A stretch of DNA of 64,000 nucleotides from an uncultured Dokdonia sp. (GCF_947492535.1 NZ_CANLNH010000010.1:113574-177573); one strand, 5' to 3'. Positions 52,771 through 63,206 are shown, counted from the first letter of the stretch. Numbers and translations are program-made. The notes: generated from the letters alone by a model not told the origin.

Positions 52771-53670
52771 ATGAATCTTAAGAACCTAATTCTTATAGCG
52801 TTTGCGTTTATAATGACATCTTCTGTATTTGCACAGGGAAATATCCTGAATGCAAAGACTCCAGACGAAATGTTTGAAATAACAGAAGAGCAGAAAGCAA
52901 ACGATAATGACGAACCACTTCCGTATGGATATGTAGAAAAAAGAGATGTTCTTTGGTCTAAAAATACATGGGAAGTAGTAGATCTAGATGAACGTGTAAA
53001 TTTCCCATTGTATTACCCTATAGATACTATCAATATAGGTTCTGATAGACGTTCATTATACCAAGTCTTAATGAAAAACATTAAGAACGGAACTATAGAT
53101 GCAATCTATGATGATTCATATTTTACTAATAAAATTACCTTAGATGATATCTCTGCTGCATTAGTAGTAACTGATACAGCTGATGATGGATTTAGAGAAC
53201 TTAACGAAGGTCTTCCTATTTCTGATTATAATATCGAAACAAAAACAATCACTGCTCAAGATATCAATGCATATCATATGAGAGGGTATTGGTATGTTGA
53301 TAAGCGCCAAGGTGAGTTGAAATATCGTTTGTTAGGTATTGCACCTGTATCAACTGATATTAACTTTATTGGTTCGGAAGATGAATTTGGTCAAGAACCT
53401 TTAGAATTGTTTTGGGTATGGTTCCCAGGAGCTAGAGAAGTTTTACATAAAGCAAAAGCTTTTAATAGGAAAAATACTTCGATGCCCATATCATTTGATC
53501 ATTTATTGAATAGTAGACGTTTTAATGGTACTATATATAAAGAGGATAATGTGCAAGGAGACCGTAGGGTGAGCGGCTACATTAATAACAATGCAATGAT
53601 GCAATTGTTAGAGTCAACCCGTATCAAAGAATCCATACGGAATTTAGAACAAGATCTCTGGAATTACTAA
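52771..53670 (+). CDS. gldN: Type IX secretion ring protein GldN
   Basis: The 299-residue periplasmic protein has a signal peptide ending SSVFAQG near residue 23. It forms the ring with GldK at the outer membrane. PLYYPIDT, LYQVLMKNIKNG and MRGYWYVDKRQGELKYR are typical of GldN. It is the last gene of gldKLMN and is followed by a strong terminator. Confidence 0.96.
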   Translation: MNLKNLILIAFAFIMTSSVFAQGNILNAKTPDEMFEITEEQKANDNDEPLPYGYVEKRDVLWSKNTWEVVDLDERVNFPLYYPIDTINIGSDRRSLYQVLMKNIKNGTIDAIYDDSYFTNKITLDDISAALVVTDTADDGFRELNEGLPISDYNIETKTITAQDINAYHMRGYWYVDKRQGELKYRLLGIAPVSTDINFIGSEDEFGQEPLELFWVWFPGAREVLHKAKAFNRKNTSMPISFDHLLNSRRFNGTIYKEDNVQGDRRVSGYINNNAMMQLLESTRIKESIRNLEQDLWNY

Positions 53671-53689
53671 AGGTGATTTCATAAAATAT

Positions 53690-53724
53690 AAAAGGCTATT
53701 TAGAAATTCTAAATAGCCTTTTTT
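53690..53724 (+). terminator. gldKLMN terminator
   Basis: AAAAGGCTATTTAGAA pairs with TTCTAAATAGCCTTTT, a nearly uninterrupted stem, followed by more T residues. Confidence 0.9.
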
Positions 53725-53778
53725 ATGCTTTCATCTTAGGAATGAAAATGTAACTATTAGTTTCCGTTCAATAGATAG

Positions 53779-53786
53779 TATCTTTG
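53779..53786 (+). promoter_or_regulatory. -7 box directly before the oxidoreductase start
   Basis: TATCTTTG, only six bases before the ATG at 53793. Transcription would begin at or next to the start codon, giving a leaderless message. Confidence 0.5.
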
Positions 53787-53792
53787 TCTCAT

Positions 53793-54860
53793 ATGCAAGA
53801 AGTAGATTATATTATTGTAGGTTTAGGGTTGGCAGGAATTGCTTTTTCTGAACAATTAGAAAGTGCCAATAAGTCATTTCTAGTTTTTGATAATGGTATA
53901 GATGGTGCTAGTCGTGTAGCGGCTGGACTATATAACCCCGTAATTCTAAAACGATATACCTTACCTTGGAAAGCAACAGAGCAGTTAGATATCGCCGTTC
54001 CTTATTTTAAACGAATAGAAGAGAAAATAGGAGCGCATTGTATTCAGAAATTACCTGTTCAAAAAATATTCTCATCTATAGAAGACCAAAATAATTGGTT
54101 TGCTGCTTCAGATAAACCAGAACTTAAACGTTTTATTTCGCCAGTACTTGTTCCAGATGACAATCAATACATTAATGCGCCTTATGCATATGGGGAAGTT
54201 ATGGAAACAGGGAGGATTGATATAAAAATGCTTCAGCTTAAGTATCAAGCATATCTTGAATCTAAAAACGCTTTCGCGAAAGCGGACTTTGAATATTCAG
54301 AAATTGAATACACAGATCAAGGAATAATTTACAAGGGAATTCGGGCAAAACGGATTGTTTTTGCTGAAGGATATGGTCTTAAGAAGAATCCGTATTTTAA
54401 ACATTTGCCGCTGGTTGGAAATAAAGGAGAGTATATTATTATAAGAGCTAAAGAGCTACAACTAACCGCTGCTATTAAAACATCTTTCTTTATAGTGCCT
54501 CTTGGAGATGATTTGTATAAAGTAGGCGCTACATTTAATTGGGAAGATAAAAATACAATACCTTCAAAAGAAGCGAGGGAAGAATTGATAGAGAAATTAG
54601 CATCTTTAGTTTTTTGTGCATATGAAATTGTAGACCAAGAAGTTGGAATTCGTCCTACAGTGGGTGATCGCAGAGCATTGTTAGGTGTGCACCGGGAGCA
54701 TTCGCAATTGGTTGTTTTTAATGGTTTGGGTACACGTGGTATTATGATGTCTGCTATGTTAGCAAAACACCTTTTTAATCATTTAGAAAATGGTGAAGAT
54801 TTATTAAAAGAAGTAAATATTACTCGTTTTGGAAAAAAAATAAAAGGCGCTATGCATTAG
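53793..54860 (+). CDS. FAD-dependent oxidoreductase (DAO family)
   Basis: The 355-residue protein begins with the FAD-binding Rossmann motif VDYIIVGLGLAGIAFSE at about 3-19 and ends with a second FAD segment (FNGLGTRGIMMSAMLA), as in D-amino acid oxidase-like enzymes. The ATG at 53793 is preferred over an upstream TTG that overlaps the -7 box. It would oxidise an amine or amino acid, or act in tRNA wobble modification like the MnmC oxidase domain; the substrate is unknown. The tail overlaps the convergent DUF983 gene by 11 bases. A palindrome encodes NAFAKAD in the middle. Confidence 0.85.
   Translation: MQEVDYIIVGLGLAGIAFSEQLESANKSFLVFDNGIDGASRVAAGLYNPVILKRYTLPWKATEQLDIAVPYFKRIEEKIGAHCIQKLPVQKIFSSIEDQNNWFAASDKPELKRFISPVLVPDDNQYINAPYAYGEVMETGRIDIKMLQLKYQAYLESKNAFAKADFEYSEIEYTDQGIIYKGIRAKRIVFAEGYGLKKNPYFKHLPLVGNKGEYIIIRAKELQLTAAIKTSFFIVPLGDDLYKVGATFNWEDKNTIPSKEAREELIEKLASLVFCAYEIVDQEVGIRPTVGDRRALLGVHREHSQLVVFNGLGTRGIMMSAMLAKHLFNHLENGEDLLKEVNITRFGKKIKGAMH
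54268..54284. repeat. Palindrome inside the oxidoreductase gene
   Basis: ACGCTTTCGCGAAAGCG, read as NAFAKAD. Confidence 0.9.
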
Positions 54861-55245
54861 CAAACTGATCCTTAGTCTTGTCGTACTTCATAAAGAAGTT
54901 AATCCATATATTTCGCGAAAGCCTCATGATGATTGGTAGGAATACAATCATAGTACCTGCAATAGCAAAAAAAGTATTGAGTAATGTGGCTCCAATAAAA
55001 AAGTAAGTAATCGCAAACGCGATACCTGCAAAAATAATCCCGACAGGATAACTCACATACATAGCTCCATAAAAAAAAGAAGGCTCAATCTTATATTTAG
55101 TGTCGCAATGAGAGCATCGCTCTTGCATATCTAATGTTTGTGATAAGATATATGGATTCGATTCTTTATACATGGATTCGTTCTGACAAACAGGACACTT
55201 GCCAAATAGAATACTATTGATTTTTGTTCCTTTTAAAAATGCCAT
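54850..55245 (-). CDS. DUF983 membrane protein
   Basis: The 131-residue protein has an N-terminal zinc-ribbon-like part with CPVCQN and CSHCDTKY (four Cys) followed by two membrane helices (about 65-85 and 90-110). This is the DUF983 layout common in Bacteroidota and alphaproteobacteria. Function unknown. It overlaps the end of the FAD oxidoreductase gene and is divergent from the ABC-F gene. A part-palindrome (54910-54921) encodes LSRN. Confidence 0.85.
   Translation of the reverse strand: MAFLKGTKINSILFGKCPVCQNESMYKESNPYILSQTLDMQERCSHCDTKYKIEPSFFYGAMYVSYPVGIIFAGIAFAITYFFIGATLLNTFFAIAGTMIVFLPIIMRLSRNIWINFFMKYDKTKDQFANA
54910..54921. repeat. Partial palindrome inside the DUF983 gene
   Basis: TTTCGCGAAAGC, a shortened copy read as LSRN in the same frame type as the CHAT copy. 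Confidence 0.5.
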
Positions 55246-55326
55246 AATGAAGTTGATTTACAGTACAAATTTAAGCATCTTTGCATTCTTCTTTTTCGGA
55301 AGATCATAATTTTTATCTATATAGAT

Positions 55327-57243
55327 ATGCTTAACATTCATAACCTTTCAGTATCCTTTCAGGGAGAGTATCTTTTTGAAGAAATAACCTTTAGACTTAA
55401 CGGAGGAGACCGCGTAGGACTTGTTGGGAAAAATGGTGCAGGAAAATCTACCATGCTGCGAATTATATCTGGGGAGCAAGAATATGATACCGGTTCTATT
55501 GCGATCGAAAAAGAAATACAAATTGGATTCCTAAAACAAGATATTGATTTTATAGAAGGACGCACCGTACTTGAAGAATCGTATCAAGCTTTTTCAGAAA
55601 TTAAAAAATTAGAAAAACAGCTTGAAGAAGTAAATACACAACTTTCAGAGCGTACAGATTATGAAAGTGATAGCTATAATCAATTAATGATTGATCTTAA
55701 TGAGATTCAACATCAATATGAAATACATGGTGGGTATAACTATCAGGGAGATACAGAGCGCATTTTGCAAGGGTTAGGCTTTAAGCGAGAAGACTTTGAT
55801 AAACTTACAGATACATTTTCTGGAGGTTGGCGTATGCGTATTGAACTTGCAAAACTATTATTACAGAGTAATGATATACTCTTGCTAGATGAGCCAACAA
55901 ACCATCTTGATATAGAGTCTATTATCTGGTTAGAAGGATTTTTGAAAAATTATACGGGAGCAGTAGTTATTGTATCTCACGATAAGATGTTTTTAGATAA
56001 TGTGACTAATCGTACTATTGAGATATCATTAGGACGCATTTATGATTATCCTAAAGCTTATTCAAAATACTTAGTGTTACGTAAAGAATTAAGAGAACAA
56101 CAATTAGCCGCTCAGAAAAATCAACAAAAACATATTGAGCAAACGGAAAAGCTTATTGAAAAATTTAGAGCAAAGGCATCTAAAGCTACCATGGCACAAT
56201 CACTTATTAAAAAATTAGATAAGATTGATCGTATTGAAGTAGATGAAGATGATAATAGTGTTATGACACTCAAGTTTCCAATATCTATAACGCCAGGAAA
56301 AGTAGTTGTAGAAGCAGAAAATGTAGCAAAAAGTTATGGAGATAAAAAAGTACTTCAGAATATAGATCTATTAGTAGAAAGAGATACAAAAACTGCTTTT
56401 GTGGGACAAAATGGTCAAGGGAAATCTACATTGGCAAAAATGATTGTAGGAGAACTTGAACATCAGGGAGATATTAAACTAGGACATAATGTTCAAATAG
56501 GATATTTTGCTCAAAATCAGGCAGAGTATTTAGATGGGAGTAAGACTGTAGAAGATACAATGATAGATGCTGCCGATGAAAAAACGAGGCCTAGAGTTCG
56601 TGATATTTTAGGGTCTTTTCTCTTTAGAGGTGAAGAGGTAGATAAGTATGTGCGTGTGCTTTCAGGAGGAGAGCGTAATCGACTAGCATTAGCAAAGATG
56701 ATGTTGCAGCCTTTTAATGTTTTAGTGATGGATGAGCCTACCAATCATCTTGATATAAAATCTAAAAATGTACTGAAAGAAGCACTAAAAAACTTTGAAG
56801 GTACCCTTATTGTAGTATCTCACGATAGAGATTTTTTACAAGGCCTTACGGATCGAGTATATGAATTTAAAGATCATCGTATTAAAGAATATCTAGGAGA
56901 TATAGATTATTATCTAGATGCTCGTGCAGTTGAAAGCTTACGCGAAATAGAAAAAAGAGACGATCAGCCTGTTAAAACTGAAGTTAAAAAAGACAACAAG
57001 CAATCCTACGAAGATCAGAAAAAACTCAAAGGACTTAATAATAAATTGAGTAAAATAGAGTCTCAGATTAATAAGCTTGAAAAAGAGATTAAAGCAATAG
57101 ATGTCGAAATGGAGATAAACTATGATGCAACTGTAGCGCAACCTAATTTCTTTGATAACTATCAAAATAAAAAGAAAACACTTGACCAATTAATGGAAGA
57201 TTGGGAGACAACTTCAGAGCAAATAGACTTGCTTTCATCGTGA
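55327..57243 (+). CDS. ABC-F family ATPase
   Basis: The 638-residue soluble protein has two ATP-binding domains: first Walker A GKNGAGKST and signature FSGGWRMR, second Walker A GQNGQGKST and signature LSGGERNR. The long linker between them carries the ABC-F features (RTIEISLGRIYDYPKAYSKY). A coiled-coil tail (about 565-635) resembles Uup. ABC-F proteins act on ribosomes and some protect from antibiotics; the Uup-like tail points to a housekeeping ribosome or DNA role. It is divergent from the DUF983 gene. Confidence 0.92.
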   Translation: MLNIHNLSVSFQGEYLFEEITFRLNGGDRVGLVGKNGAGKSTMLRIISGEQEYDTGSIAIEKEIQIGFLKQDIDFIEGRTVLEESYQAFSEIKKLEKQLEEVNTQLSERTDYESDSYNQLMIDLNEIQHQYEIHGGYNYQGDTERILQGLGFKREDFDKLTDTFSGGWRMRIELAKLLLQSNDILLLDEPTNHLDIESIIWLEGFLKNYTGAVVIVSHDKMFLDNVTNRTIEISLGRIYDYPKAYSKYLVLRKELREQQLAAQKNQQKHIEQTEKLIEKFRAKASKATMAQSLIKKLDKIDRIEVDEDDNSVMTLKFPISITPGKVVVEAENVAKSYGDKKVLQNIDLLVERDTKTAFVGQNGQGKSTLAKMIVGELEHQGDIKLGHNVQIGYFAQNQAEYLDGSKTVEDTMIDAADEKTRPRVRDILGSFLFRGEEVDKYVRVLSGGERNRLALAKMMLQPFNVLVMDEPTNHLDIKSKNVLKEALKNFEGTLIVVSHDRDFLQGLTDRVYEFKDHRIKEYLGDIDYYLDARAVESLREIEKRDDQPVKTEVKKDNKQSYEDQKKLKGLNNKLSKIESQINKLEKEIKAIDVEMEINYDATVAQPNFFDNYQNKKKTLDQLMEDWETTSEQIDLLSS

Positions 57244-57356
57244 TTCGATAGTTGTTTAAATTTAGCAGTTTTTTAACGTTTCTCCATATTGCTGTTTATA
57301 GCTTTGCACAATTAGTTAAACGATCAGTTTTCCTAATTGTATACAACTCAAATTTC

Positions 57357-58508
57357 ATGCGTAAACTCATATTATCCTTGCTAGGAGTGCTTCTAATTGT
57401 TGGAGCTTATTTTGGTTCTCGAAAAATTGTAGAAAGTAATCAGAGAGAACGTCCAAAGCCAAAAAAAATTATTAAAACTGTTTTTGTAGATACTATCATT
57501 AATGGTGTTGTGCCTATAAAAATAGAAGCAAATGGAAATTTAGTAGCCCAAAGACGCTTAGAACTTTTTTCAGAAGTACAAGGCATCCTTCAAAAAGGCG
57601 GAAAGCTATTTAAACCAGGTCAAGTATATTCAAAAGGGCAAACACTTTTACGATTAAATAGCGCTGAATATTATGCAACGGTGCAATCTCAAAAAAGTAA
57701 TCTGTATAATCAAATAACAGCGATTATGCCAGATTTGAAACTGGATTATCCTGAAGCCTATGATAAATGGCAAACATATCTCAATAATTTTGATATAGAT
57801 AAAGCCGTTCCATCACTTCCTGAAGCAACCTCAGATAAAGAAAAATACTTTATCACAGGACGTAATATCAACACAAGCTACTATAATGTAAAAAATTTAG
57901 AACAACGCTTAAGTAAATATAGGATTACAGCTCCTTTTACAGGAATATTAACCGAAGCATTAGTGACAGAAGGAACGTTAGTAAGACCAGGTCAAAAATT
58001 AGGGGCATTTATAGATACTGAAGTTTATGAACTTGAAGTAGCTATAAGTAAGAAATATGCAGATCTTTTACAGGTAGGGAAGAAAGTAGATTTAACTACT
58101 ATAGACGGAGAGAGAACGTATAAAGGAACGGTAGCTAGAATTAATGGAAATATAGATCAAGCTTCACAGACAATCAATGCTTATATAGAGGTAAAGGATA
58201 AAAATTTAAGAGAAGGGATCTATCTCGAAGCAAGCCTTGATGCAAAAGAAGAAACAAATGCTGTAAACCTAGATAGGACACTTTTGCAGCCTAACGATCA
58301 ATTGTTTGTGGTGAGAGATTCAGTGCTAGATCTTATTGATGTAAAGCCTGTGTATTTTTCAGAAAAATCTATGATTGTTAAAGGAATTCCTGATGGGATG
58401 TCTATTGTAGATAAACCTATACCGGGGGCTTACGCAGGTATGTTAGTAAAGGTGTATCAAGAGAAAAATCAATCGCTATCCGAGAAGACTGATAAAACAC
58501 TTCAATAA
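57357..58508 (+). CDS. RND efflux periplasmic adaptor (HlyD/MacA-like)
   Basis: The 383-residue protein starts at the ATG at 57357 (MRKLILSLLGVLLIVGAYFG, one membrane helix); the longer frame adds an implausible N-terminus. Lipoyl-like segments (LVAQRRLELFSEVQGILQ and YRITAPFTGILTEALV), a helical hairpin between them and a beta-barrel are typical of membrane fusion proteins that join RND pumps to TolC. It starts a three-gene operon with a two-base gap to the pump gene. Confidence 0.92.
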   Translation: MRKLILSLLGVLLIVGAYFGSRKIVESNQRERPKPKKIIKTVFVDTIINGVVPIKIEANGNLVAQRRLELFSEVQGILQKGGKLFKPGQVYSKGQTLLRLNSAEYYATVQSQKSNLYNQITAIMPDLKLDYPEAYDKWQTYLNNFDIDKAVPSLPEATSDKEKYFITGRNINTSYYNVKNLEQRLSKYRITAPFTGILTEALVTEGTLVRPGQKLGAFIDTEVYELEVAISKKYADLLQVGKKVDLTTIDGERTYKGTVARINGNIDQASQTINAYIEVKDKNLREGIYLEASLDAKEETNAVNLDRTLLQPNDQLFVVRDSVLDLIDVKPVYFSEKSMIVKGIPDGMSIVDKPIPGAYAGMLVKVYQEKNQSLSEKTDKTLQ

Positions 58509-58510
58509 TT

Positions 58511-61500
58511 ATGCGCAAACTCATCACGTACTTTATTAAGTATCACGTCGCAGTAAATGTCGTTGTACTCGCATTCTTTGTATTTGGTATCGCAGGAGCT
58601 TTATCATTAAAATCTTCTTTTTTCCCATTAGTAGGATCAAAAAACATAAATATTAATGTTACATATCCTGGAGCTTCGCCTTTAGAGGTGGAAGAAGGAA
58701 TTGTGCTTAAGATAGAAGACAACTTAAAAGGATTAGACGGTGTAGAGCGAGTAACATCTACCTCAAGAGAAAATAGTGGTAATATAAATGTCGAAATAGA
58801 AAAAGGAAAAGACATTGATTTTATGCTGCTAGAAGTAAAGAACGCAGTAGACCGTGTTCCTTCTTTTCCGGTAGGGATGGAGCCTCTTATAGTAGCAAAA
58901 CAAGAAGCAATACGACAAACAATATCATTTGCTATAAGTGGTACCGATATACCACTGCCTACGCTGAAACAAATTGGAAGGCAAGTAGAAAATGATTTGC
59001 GAGGTATAGATGGAATTTCTCAAATTAACGTAACGGGATACCCAGCAGAAGAAATAGAAATTGCAGTAAATGAAAATAGTTTACTAGCATATAACTTATC
59101 ATTCAACGAAGTGTCACAAGCGGTGGCAAGAGCAAATATCCTTACCACTGGAGGAACTATTAAAACAGATACGGAAGAATATTTAATCAGAGCAAATAAT
59201 CGTTCGTATTATGGAGATGAATTATCAAACCTTGTAGTCCGCGCAGATGCTACTGGGAGAACTATACGACTCAAAGATGTTGCTCAAGTACGAGATCGTT
59301 TTGCTGAAACTCCTAACGCAAATTTTTATGATGGAGAACTTTCAGTAAATGTCACGATCACGAGTACCAATACAGAAGACCTTATCTCATCTGCAGAAAA
59401 AGCAAAAGAGTATATAGCAGATTTTAATCAAAAATATAATAATGTAGAGTTAAATGTAGTAACTGATCTTTCGATTACACTAGTGCAACGTACGGAGTTG
59501 CTTACAGAAAATGCGCTTATAGGAATGGTTTTGGTGCTTATATTTCTATCACTCTTCTTAAATACAAGGCTTGCTTTCTGGGTAGCATTTGGTTTGCCAG
59601 TTGCCTTCCTAGGGATGTTTATGTTTGCGAGTTACTTTAACGTCACCATTAATGTGCTTTCATTGTTTGGGATGATTATTGTTATTGGAATTTTGGTAGA
59701 TGATGGGATTGTCATAGCAGAAAATATCTATCAGCATTATGAGCAAGGAAAAACCCCTATTCAAGCAGCGGTAGATGGAACCATGGAGGTAATACCACCC
59801 ATTATTTCGGCGATTATTACTACTATACTAGCCTTTGGTATATTCTTGTTTTTAGATGGACGTATAGGGGATTTCTTTGGAGAAGTTTCAGTAGTCGTTA
59901 TTTTAACACTTGTTGTGTCTTTAGTAGAAGCATTAATTATCCTTCCTGCGCATTTAGCACATTCTAAAGCATTACGTAAACAGGAGAAACCTAAATCAGC
60001 GATAGGAAGGCTGTTCTCAAAATTACGATACGTTAATACGTTAGGAGACTCCATCATGAGTTGGTTGCGAGACAAATTATATAGTCCAATTTTAAAATTT
60101 TCGCTGAAGTATAAAGTTTTTGTATTCTCTCTTTTCGTGGTTTTTATCATTCTTACAATGGGAAGTTTTCAAGCGGGTATTATACGAGGCGCTTTTTTCC
60201 CTCAAATAGCGAGTGACCAAATTAGAATTTCATTGGCCATGCCTAACGGAACTAATGAAAGAGTAACCGATAGTATCATCTCTTTAATAGAAAGAAAAGC
60301 TGTAGAAGTTAATGAAGAGCTTACTCAAGAATATTTCACAAGCAATAATGAAGATAAGGTACTTGTAGAGAATTTAATTAAAAACCTAGGGCCAGGAGCT
60401 TCTTCGGCATCACTTACTATTAATTTACTTCCAGGAGAAGAAAGACCTGATGAAATTACATCAGATCTGGTGACAAACCGCTTACGTGAAAAAGTAGGTC
60501 CTGTCATAGGCGTTGAGAGTTTGGTATATGGTACGGGAGGAAATTTTGGAGGCCGCCCCGTTTCTATTTCTTTATTAGGAAATAATATCTCAGAATTAAA
60601 AGCTGTCAAAGCTGAATTGAAACAAAATCTTGAGAGTAATCAATTATTAAAAGATGTAACCGATAATGATCCGGCTGGAATTAAAGAGATAAAACTAGAG
60701 CTTAAAGATTATGCATACTCATTAGGGGTGAATTTACGAGATGTGATGACGCAAGTTCGATCTGCCTTTTTTGGGATACAACCACAACGTTTTCAAAGAG
60801 GGCAAGATGAGATAAGGGTATGGGTGCGTTATGATAGAGATGATAGATCCTCTATTAATAATCTGGACGATATGCGTATCACTACACTCTCCGGAGATCG
60901 TATCCCGTTATCAGAAATTGCTACCTATACAATAGAACGTGGAGACGTTGCTGTAAATCATCTAGATGGCCGTAGAGAAATACAGGTGTCCGCAGATATT
61001 AAAGATCCCAAAGCAACCAGTGCTACAGATGTCATGGCAGAGATTCAAAATGTGATCATGCCAGAAATCTTATCAAAATACCCTACGGTAACCCCATCCT
61101 ATGAAGGTCAAAATAGAGAAGCAGGAAAACTACTTAAATCATTAAAACCAGTAGGACTAACGGTATTATTACTTATATATATTACCATTGCATTTACCTT
61201 TAGAAGTTATGGACAGCCATTTATGTTATTGCTTCTTATTCCTTTTAGTTTGCCTGCGGTAGCTTGGGGGCATTGGATCCATGATTTCCCAGTTAATATC
61301 TTATCTATGTTAGGGATCATAGCACTTATCGGAATTATGGTAAATGATGGTCTGGTGCTCATAGGGAAGTTTAATAGTAATTTGAGGTTGGGGATGACAT
61401 TTGATGAAGCGATCTATGAAGCAGGACGTTCACGTTTTAGAGCAATCTTCTTAACCTCCATTACAACCATTGCTGGACTTGCTCCTTTAATTTTTGAACA

Positions 61501-61819
61501 AAGCAGACAAGCACAATTCTTAATACCTATGGCAATCTCTATTGCATATGGTATTGGATTTGCAACAATACTTACTTTGGTAATGCTACCTATTTTCTTG
61601 TCATTTAGTAATTGGATGAAAAAACATACTAAATGGGTATATAATGTGGTGGTTTATAATTCAGAAGAAGAAGTGACGAAGGAAGAGGTAGAGCGAGCTA
61701 TTAAAGAGCAAAAAGAAGAACGTAATTTTCACCCTGATAGTGATGATCTAGAAGAAGCTTTGGAAACAAATAGAGAATTACAACAAGAACCTATTATAGA
61801 AGAAGAATATGAATCTTAA
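58511..61819 (+). CDS. RND efflux inner-membrane pump (AcrB/MMPL family)
   Basis: The 1102-residue protein has twelve membrane helices in the usual 1+5+1+5 pattern and two large periplasmic loops. GILVDDGIVIAEN in helix 4 has the paired Asp used for proton transfer, and GIMVNDGLVLIGK stands at the matching helix 10. It exports drugs, lipids or metals with the adaptor before it and the TolC-like protein after it. The tail is extended and acidic (about 60 residues, many Glu). The gene overlaps the next by 11 bases. The substrate is unknown. Confidence 0.95.
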   Translation: MRKLITYFIKYHVAVNVVVLAFFVFGIAGALSLKSSFFPLVGSKNININVTYPGASPLEVEEGIVLKIEDNLKGLDGVERVTSTSRENSGNINVEIEKGKDIDFMLLEVKNAVDRVPSFPVGMEPLIVAKQEAIRQTISFAISGTDIPLPTLKQIGRQVENDLRGIDGISQINVTGYPAEEIEIAVNENSLLAYNLSFNEVSQAVARANILTTGGTIKTDTEEYLIRANNRSYYGDELSNLVVRADATGRTIRLKDVAQVRDRFAETPNANFYDGELSVNVTITSTNTEDLISSAEKAKEYIADFNQKYNNVELNVVTDLSITLVQRTELLTENALIGMVLVLIFLSLFLNTRLAFWVAFGLPVAFLGMFMFASYFNVTINVLSLFGMIIVIGILVDDGIVIAENIYQHYEQGKTPIQAAVDGTMEVIPPIISAIITTILAFGIFLFLDGRIGDFFGEVSVVVILTLVVSLVEALIILPAHLAHSKALRKQEKPKSAIGRLFSKLRYVNTLGDSIMSWLRDKLYSPILKFSLKYKVFVFSLFVVFIILTMGSFQAGIIRGAFFPQIASDQIRISLAMPNGTNERVTDSIISLIERKAVEVNEELTQEYFTSNNEDKVLVENLIKNLGPGASSASLTINLLPGEERPDEITSDLVTNRLREKVGPVIGVESLVYGTGGNFGGRPVSISLLGNNISELKAVKAELKQNLESNQLLKDVTDNDPAGIKEIKLELKDYAYSLGVNLRDVMTQVRSAFFGIQPQRFQRGQDEIRVWVRYDRDDRSSINNLDDMRITTLSGDRIPLSEIATYTIERGDVAVNHLDGRREIQVSADIKDPKATSATDVMAEIQNVIMPEILSKYPTVTPSYEGQNREAGKLLKSLKPVGLTVLLLIYITIAFTFRSYGQPFMLLLLIPFSLPAVAWGHWIHDFPVNILSMLGIIALIGIMVNDGLVLIGKFNSNLRLGMTFDEAIYEAGRSRFRAIFLTSITTIAGLAPLIFEQSRQAQFLIPMAISIAYGIGFATILTLVMLPIFLSFSNWMKKHTKWVYNVVVYNSEEEVTKEEVERAIKEQKEERNFHPDSDDLEEALETNRELQQEPIIEEEYES

Positions 61820-63173
61820 GCAGTATACTGTATATTTTGCTCTTGTTGTATTCGCTTTCGCGAAAGCGTACGCACAAGAAATACCATCCGAAATACTTCC
61901 TAAGGAAGAAGCAGTCTCTATAATGCTAGAAAATAATTTTGGAATACAGCTAGCAAATAATCAGGTAGCGATTTCTGAAAATAATACCAGTATTCTAAAT
62001 GCTGACTTCTTGCCTTCATTAACAGGAAATGCCGGAGCCAATTTTGATAGAACAACAAGTAATACAGATTTTGGGGGAGCCACAGGCCAAGATGGAAACC
62101 CAAGACCTGATATTGAAATTGTAGGAGCAGAAACAACAAGATATAATGCTTCAATTAATCTTGATTACACCTTGTTTGATGGATTGGGTCGTTATTATAA
62201 CTATAAACAACTTAAAGAGCAGTATAATCTAACGCAGTTAGAGGCGAGAGAGACGATAGAAAATACCATGTTGCAGCTTTTTTCAGTGTATTATGAAGTG
62301 GCTAGATTAAAAGAAAATGTGATTATTCTAGAAGAAGCGCTTCGCGTGAGTAACGATAGAGCTGTCAGAGCGCAATACCAATTTGATTATGGTCAGGTAA
62401 ATAAACTTCAGGTACTTAATGCAAAAGTAGATATCACTACAGATAGTATAAACGTTTTAAATGCACGTCAAAGTTTAAGAAATGCGCAACGAGACTTAAA
62501 TGTAGTACTTAATAAAGATTTGGAAAAAACATTTATAGCAGATACAACAGTAGCGTTTGTAAATGCATTAATAATAGATAGTCATATAGAGCAAGCAATG
62601 CAAAATAATGTAACCTTGCTTCAATCTGAGCAAGATATTGTTATTAGTGATTATCAAATTAAAAGTGCAAAAGCATTATTCTTGCCTACAATAGGGTTAA
62701 CAGGAAGTTATGGTTGGAATCAATCTAATAATCCAGCATCAGCTTTTTTTCCTAGTACGACTTCTACTTCAAATTCTCTTGCAGCAGGAGCAAATTTGCG
62801 TTGGAATATATTTGATGGAGGAAGATCGGTAATTGCACTTAAAAATGCTAAGATATTTAGAGAAAGCCAAGAACTTGTAAAAGAGCAATTAAAACAACAA
62901 GTCCAACGTGATATAGCAAATGCAAAAGGAAATTATAAAAATGCACTTACCATTTATGATCTTCAAACACAAAATGTAAAAACAAATGAGGATAATTTTA
63001 GACGTTCTCAAGAAAGATTAAAGCTTGGACAGATTACAAGTGTAGAGTTTAGGCAAGCGCAATTAAACCTTTTAAATGCTCAAGTAACTAAAAATGCTGC
63101 TAAATACACTGCAAAACTTGCAGAATTGCAATTGCTACAACTTACAGGGCAATTACTTAATGTTGCATTCTAA
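61809..63173 (+). CDS. TolC-family outer-membrane efflux protein
   Basis: The 454-residue protein has a signal peptide cut near AYAQ (residue 22) and two repeated OEP domains, helical with ALRVSNDRAVRAQYQFDYGQ and RSQERLKLGQITSVEFRQAQ, the typical tunnel helices. It completes the RND export system. The palindrome at 61851-61870 encodes the FAFAKAY residues of the signal peptide, so part of the export signal derives from a repeat. A CPXCG gene follows after 33 bases. Confidence 0.93.
   Translation: MNLKQYTVYFALVVFAFAKAYAQEIPSEILPKEEAVSIMLENNFGIQLANNQVAISENNTSILNADFLPSLTGNAGANFDRTTSNTDFGGATGQDGNPRPDIEIVGAETTRYNASINLDYTLFDGLGRYYNYKQLKEQYNLTQLEARETIENTMLQLFSVYYEVARLKENVIILEEALRVSNDRAVRAQYQFDYGQVNKLQVLNAKVDITTDSINVLNARQSLRNAQRDLNVVLNKDLEKTFIADTTVAFVNALIIDSHIEQAMQNNVTLLQSEQDIVISDYQIKSAKALFLPTIGLTGSYGWNQSNNPASAFFPSTTSTSNSLAAGANLRWNIFDGGRSVIALKNAKIFRESQELVKEQLKQQVQRDIANAKGNYKNALTIYDLQTQNVKTNEDNFRRSQERLKLGQITSVEFRQAQLNLLNAQVTKNAAKYTAKLAELQLLQLTGQLLNVAF
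61851..61870. repeat. 20-bp palindrome inside the TolC signal peptide
   Basis: TTCGCTTTCGCGAAAGCGTA, one base off the perfect form, read as FAFAKAY. Confidence 0.9.
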
Positions 63174-63206
63174 AATGTGTGAACTAATATAAGGTATAGA
63201 GAAATC

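Noticed and set aside
57252..57356. N-terminal extension of the RND adaptor
   Set aside because: The internal ATG at 57357 gives a standard membrane helix at the N-terminus; the extension adds an implausible segment.
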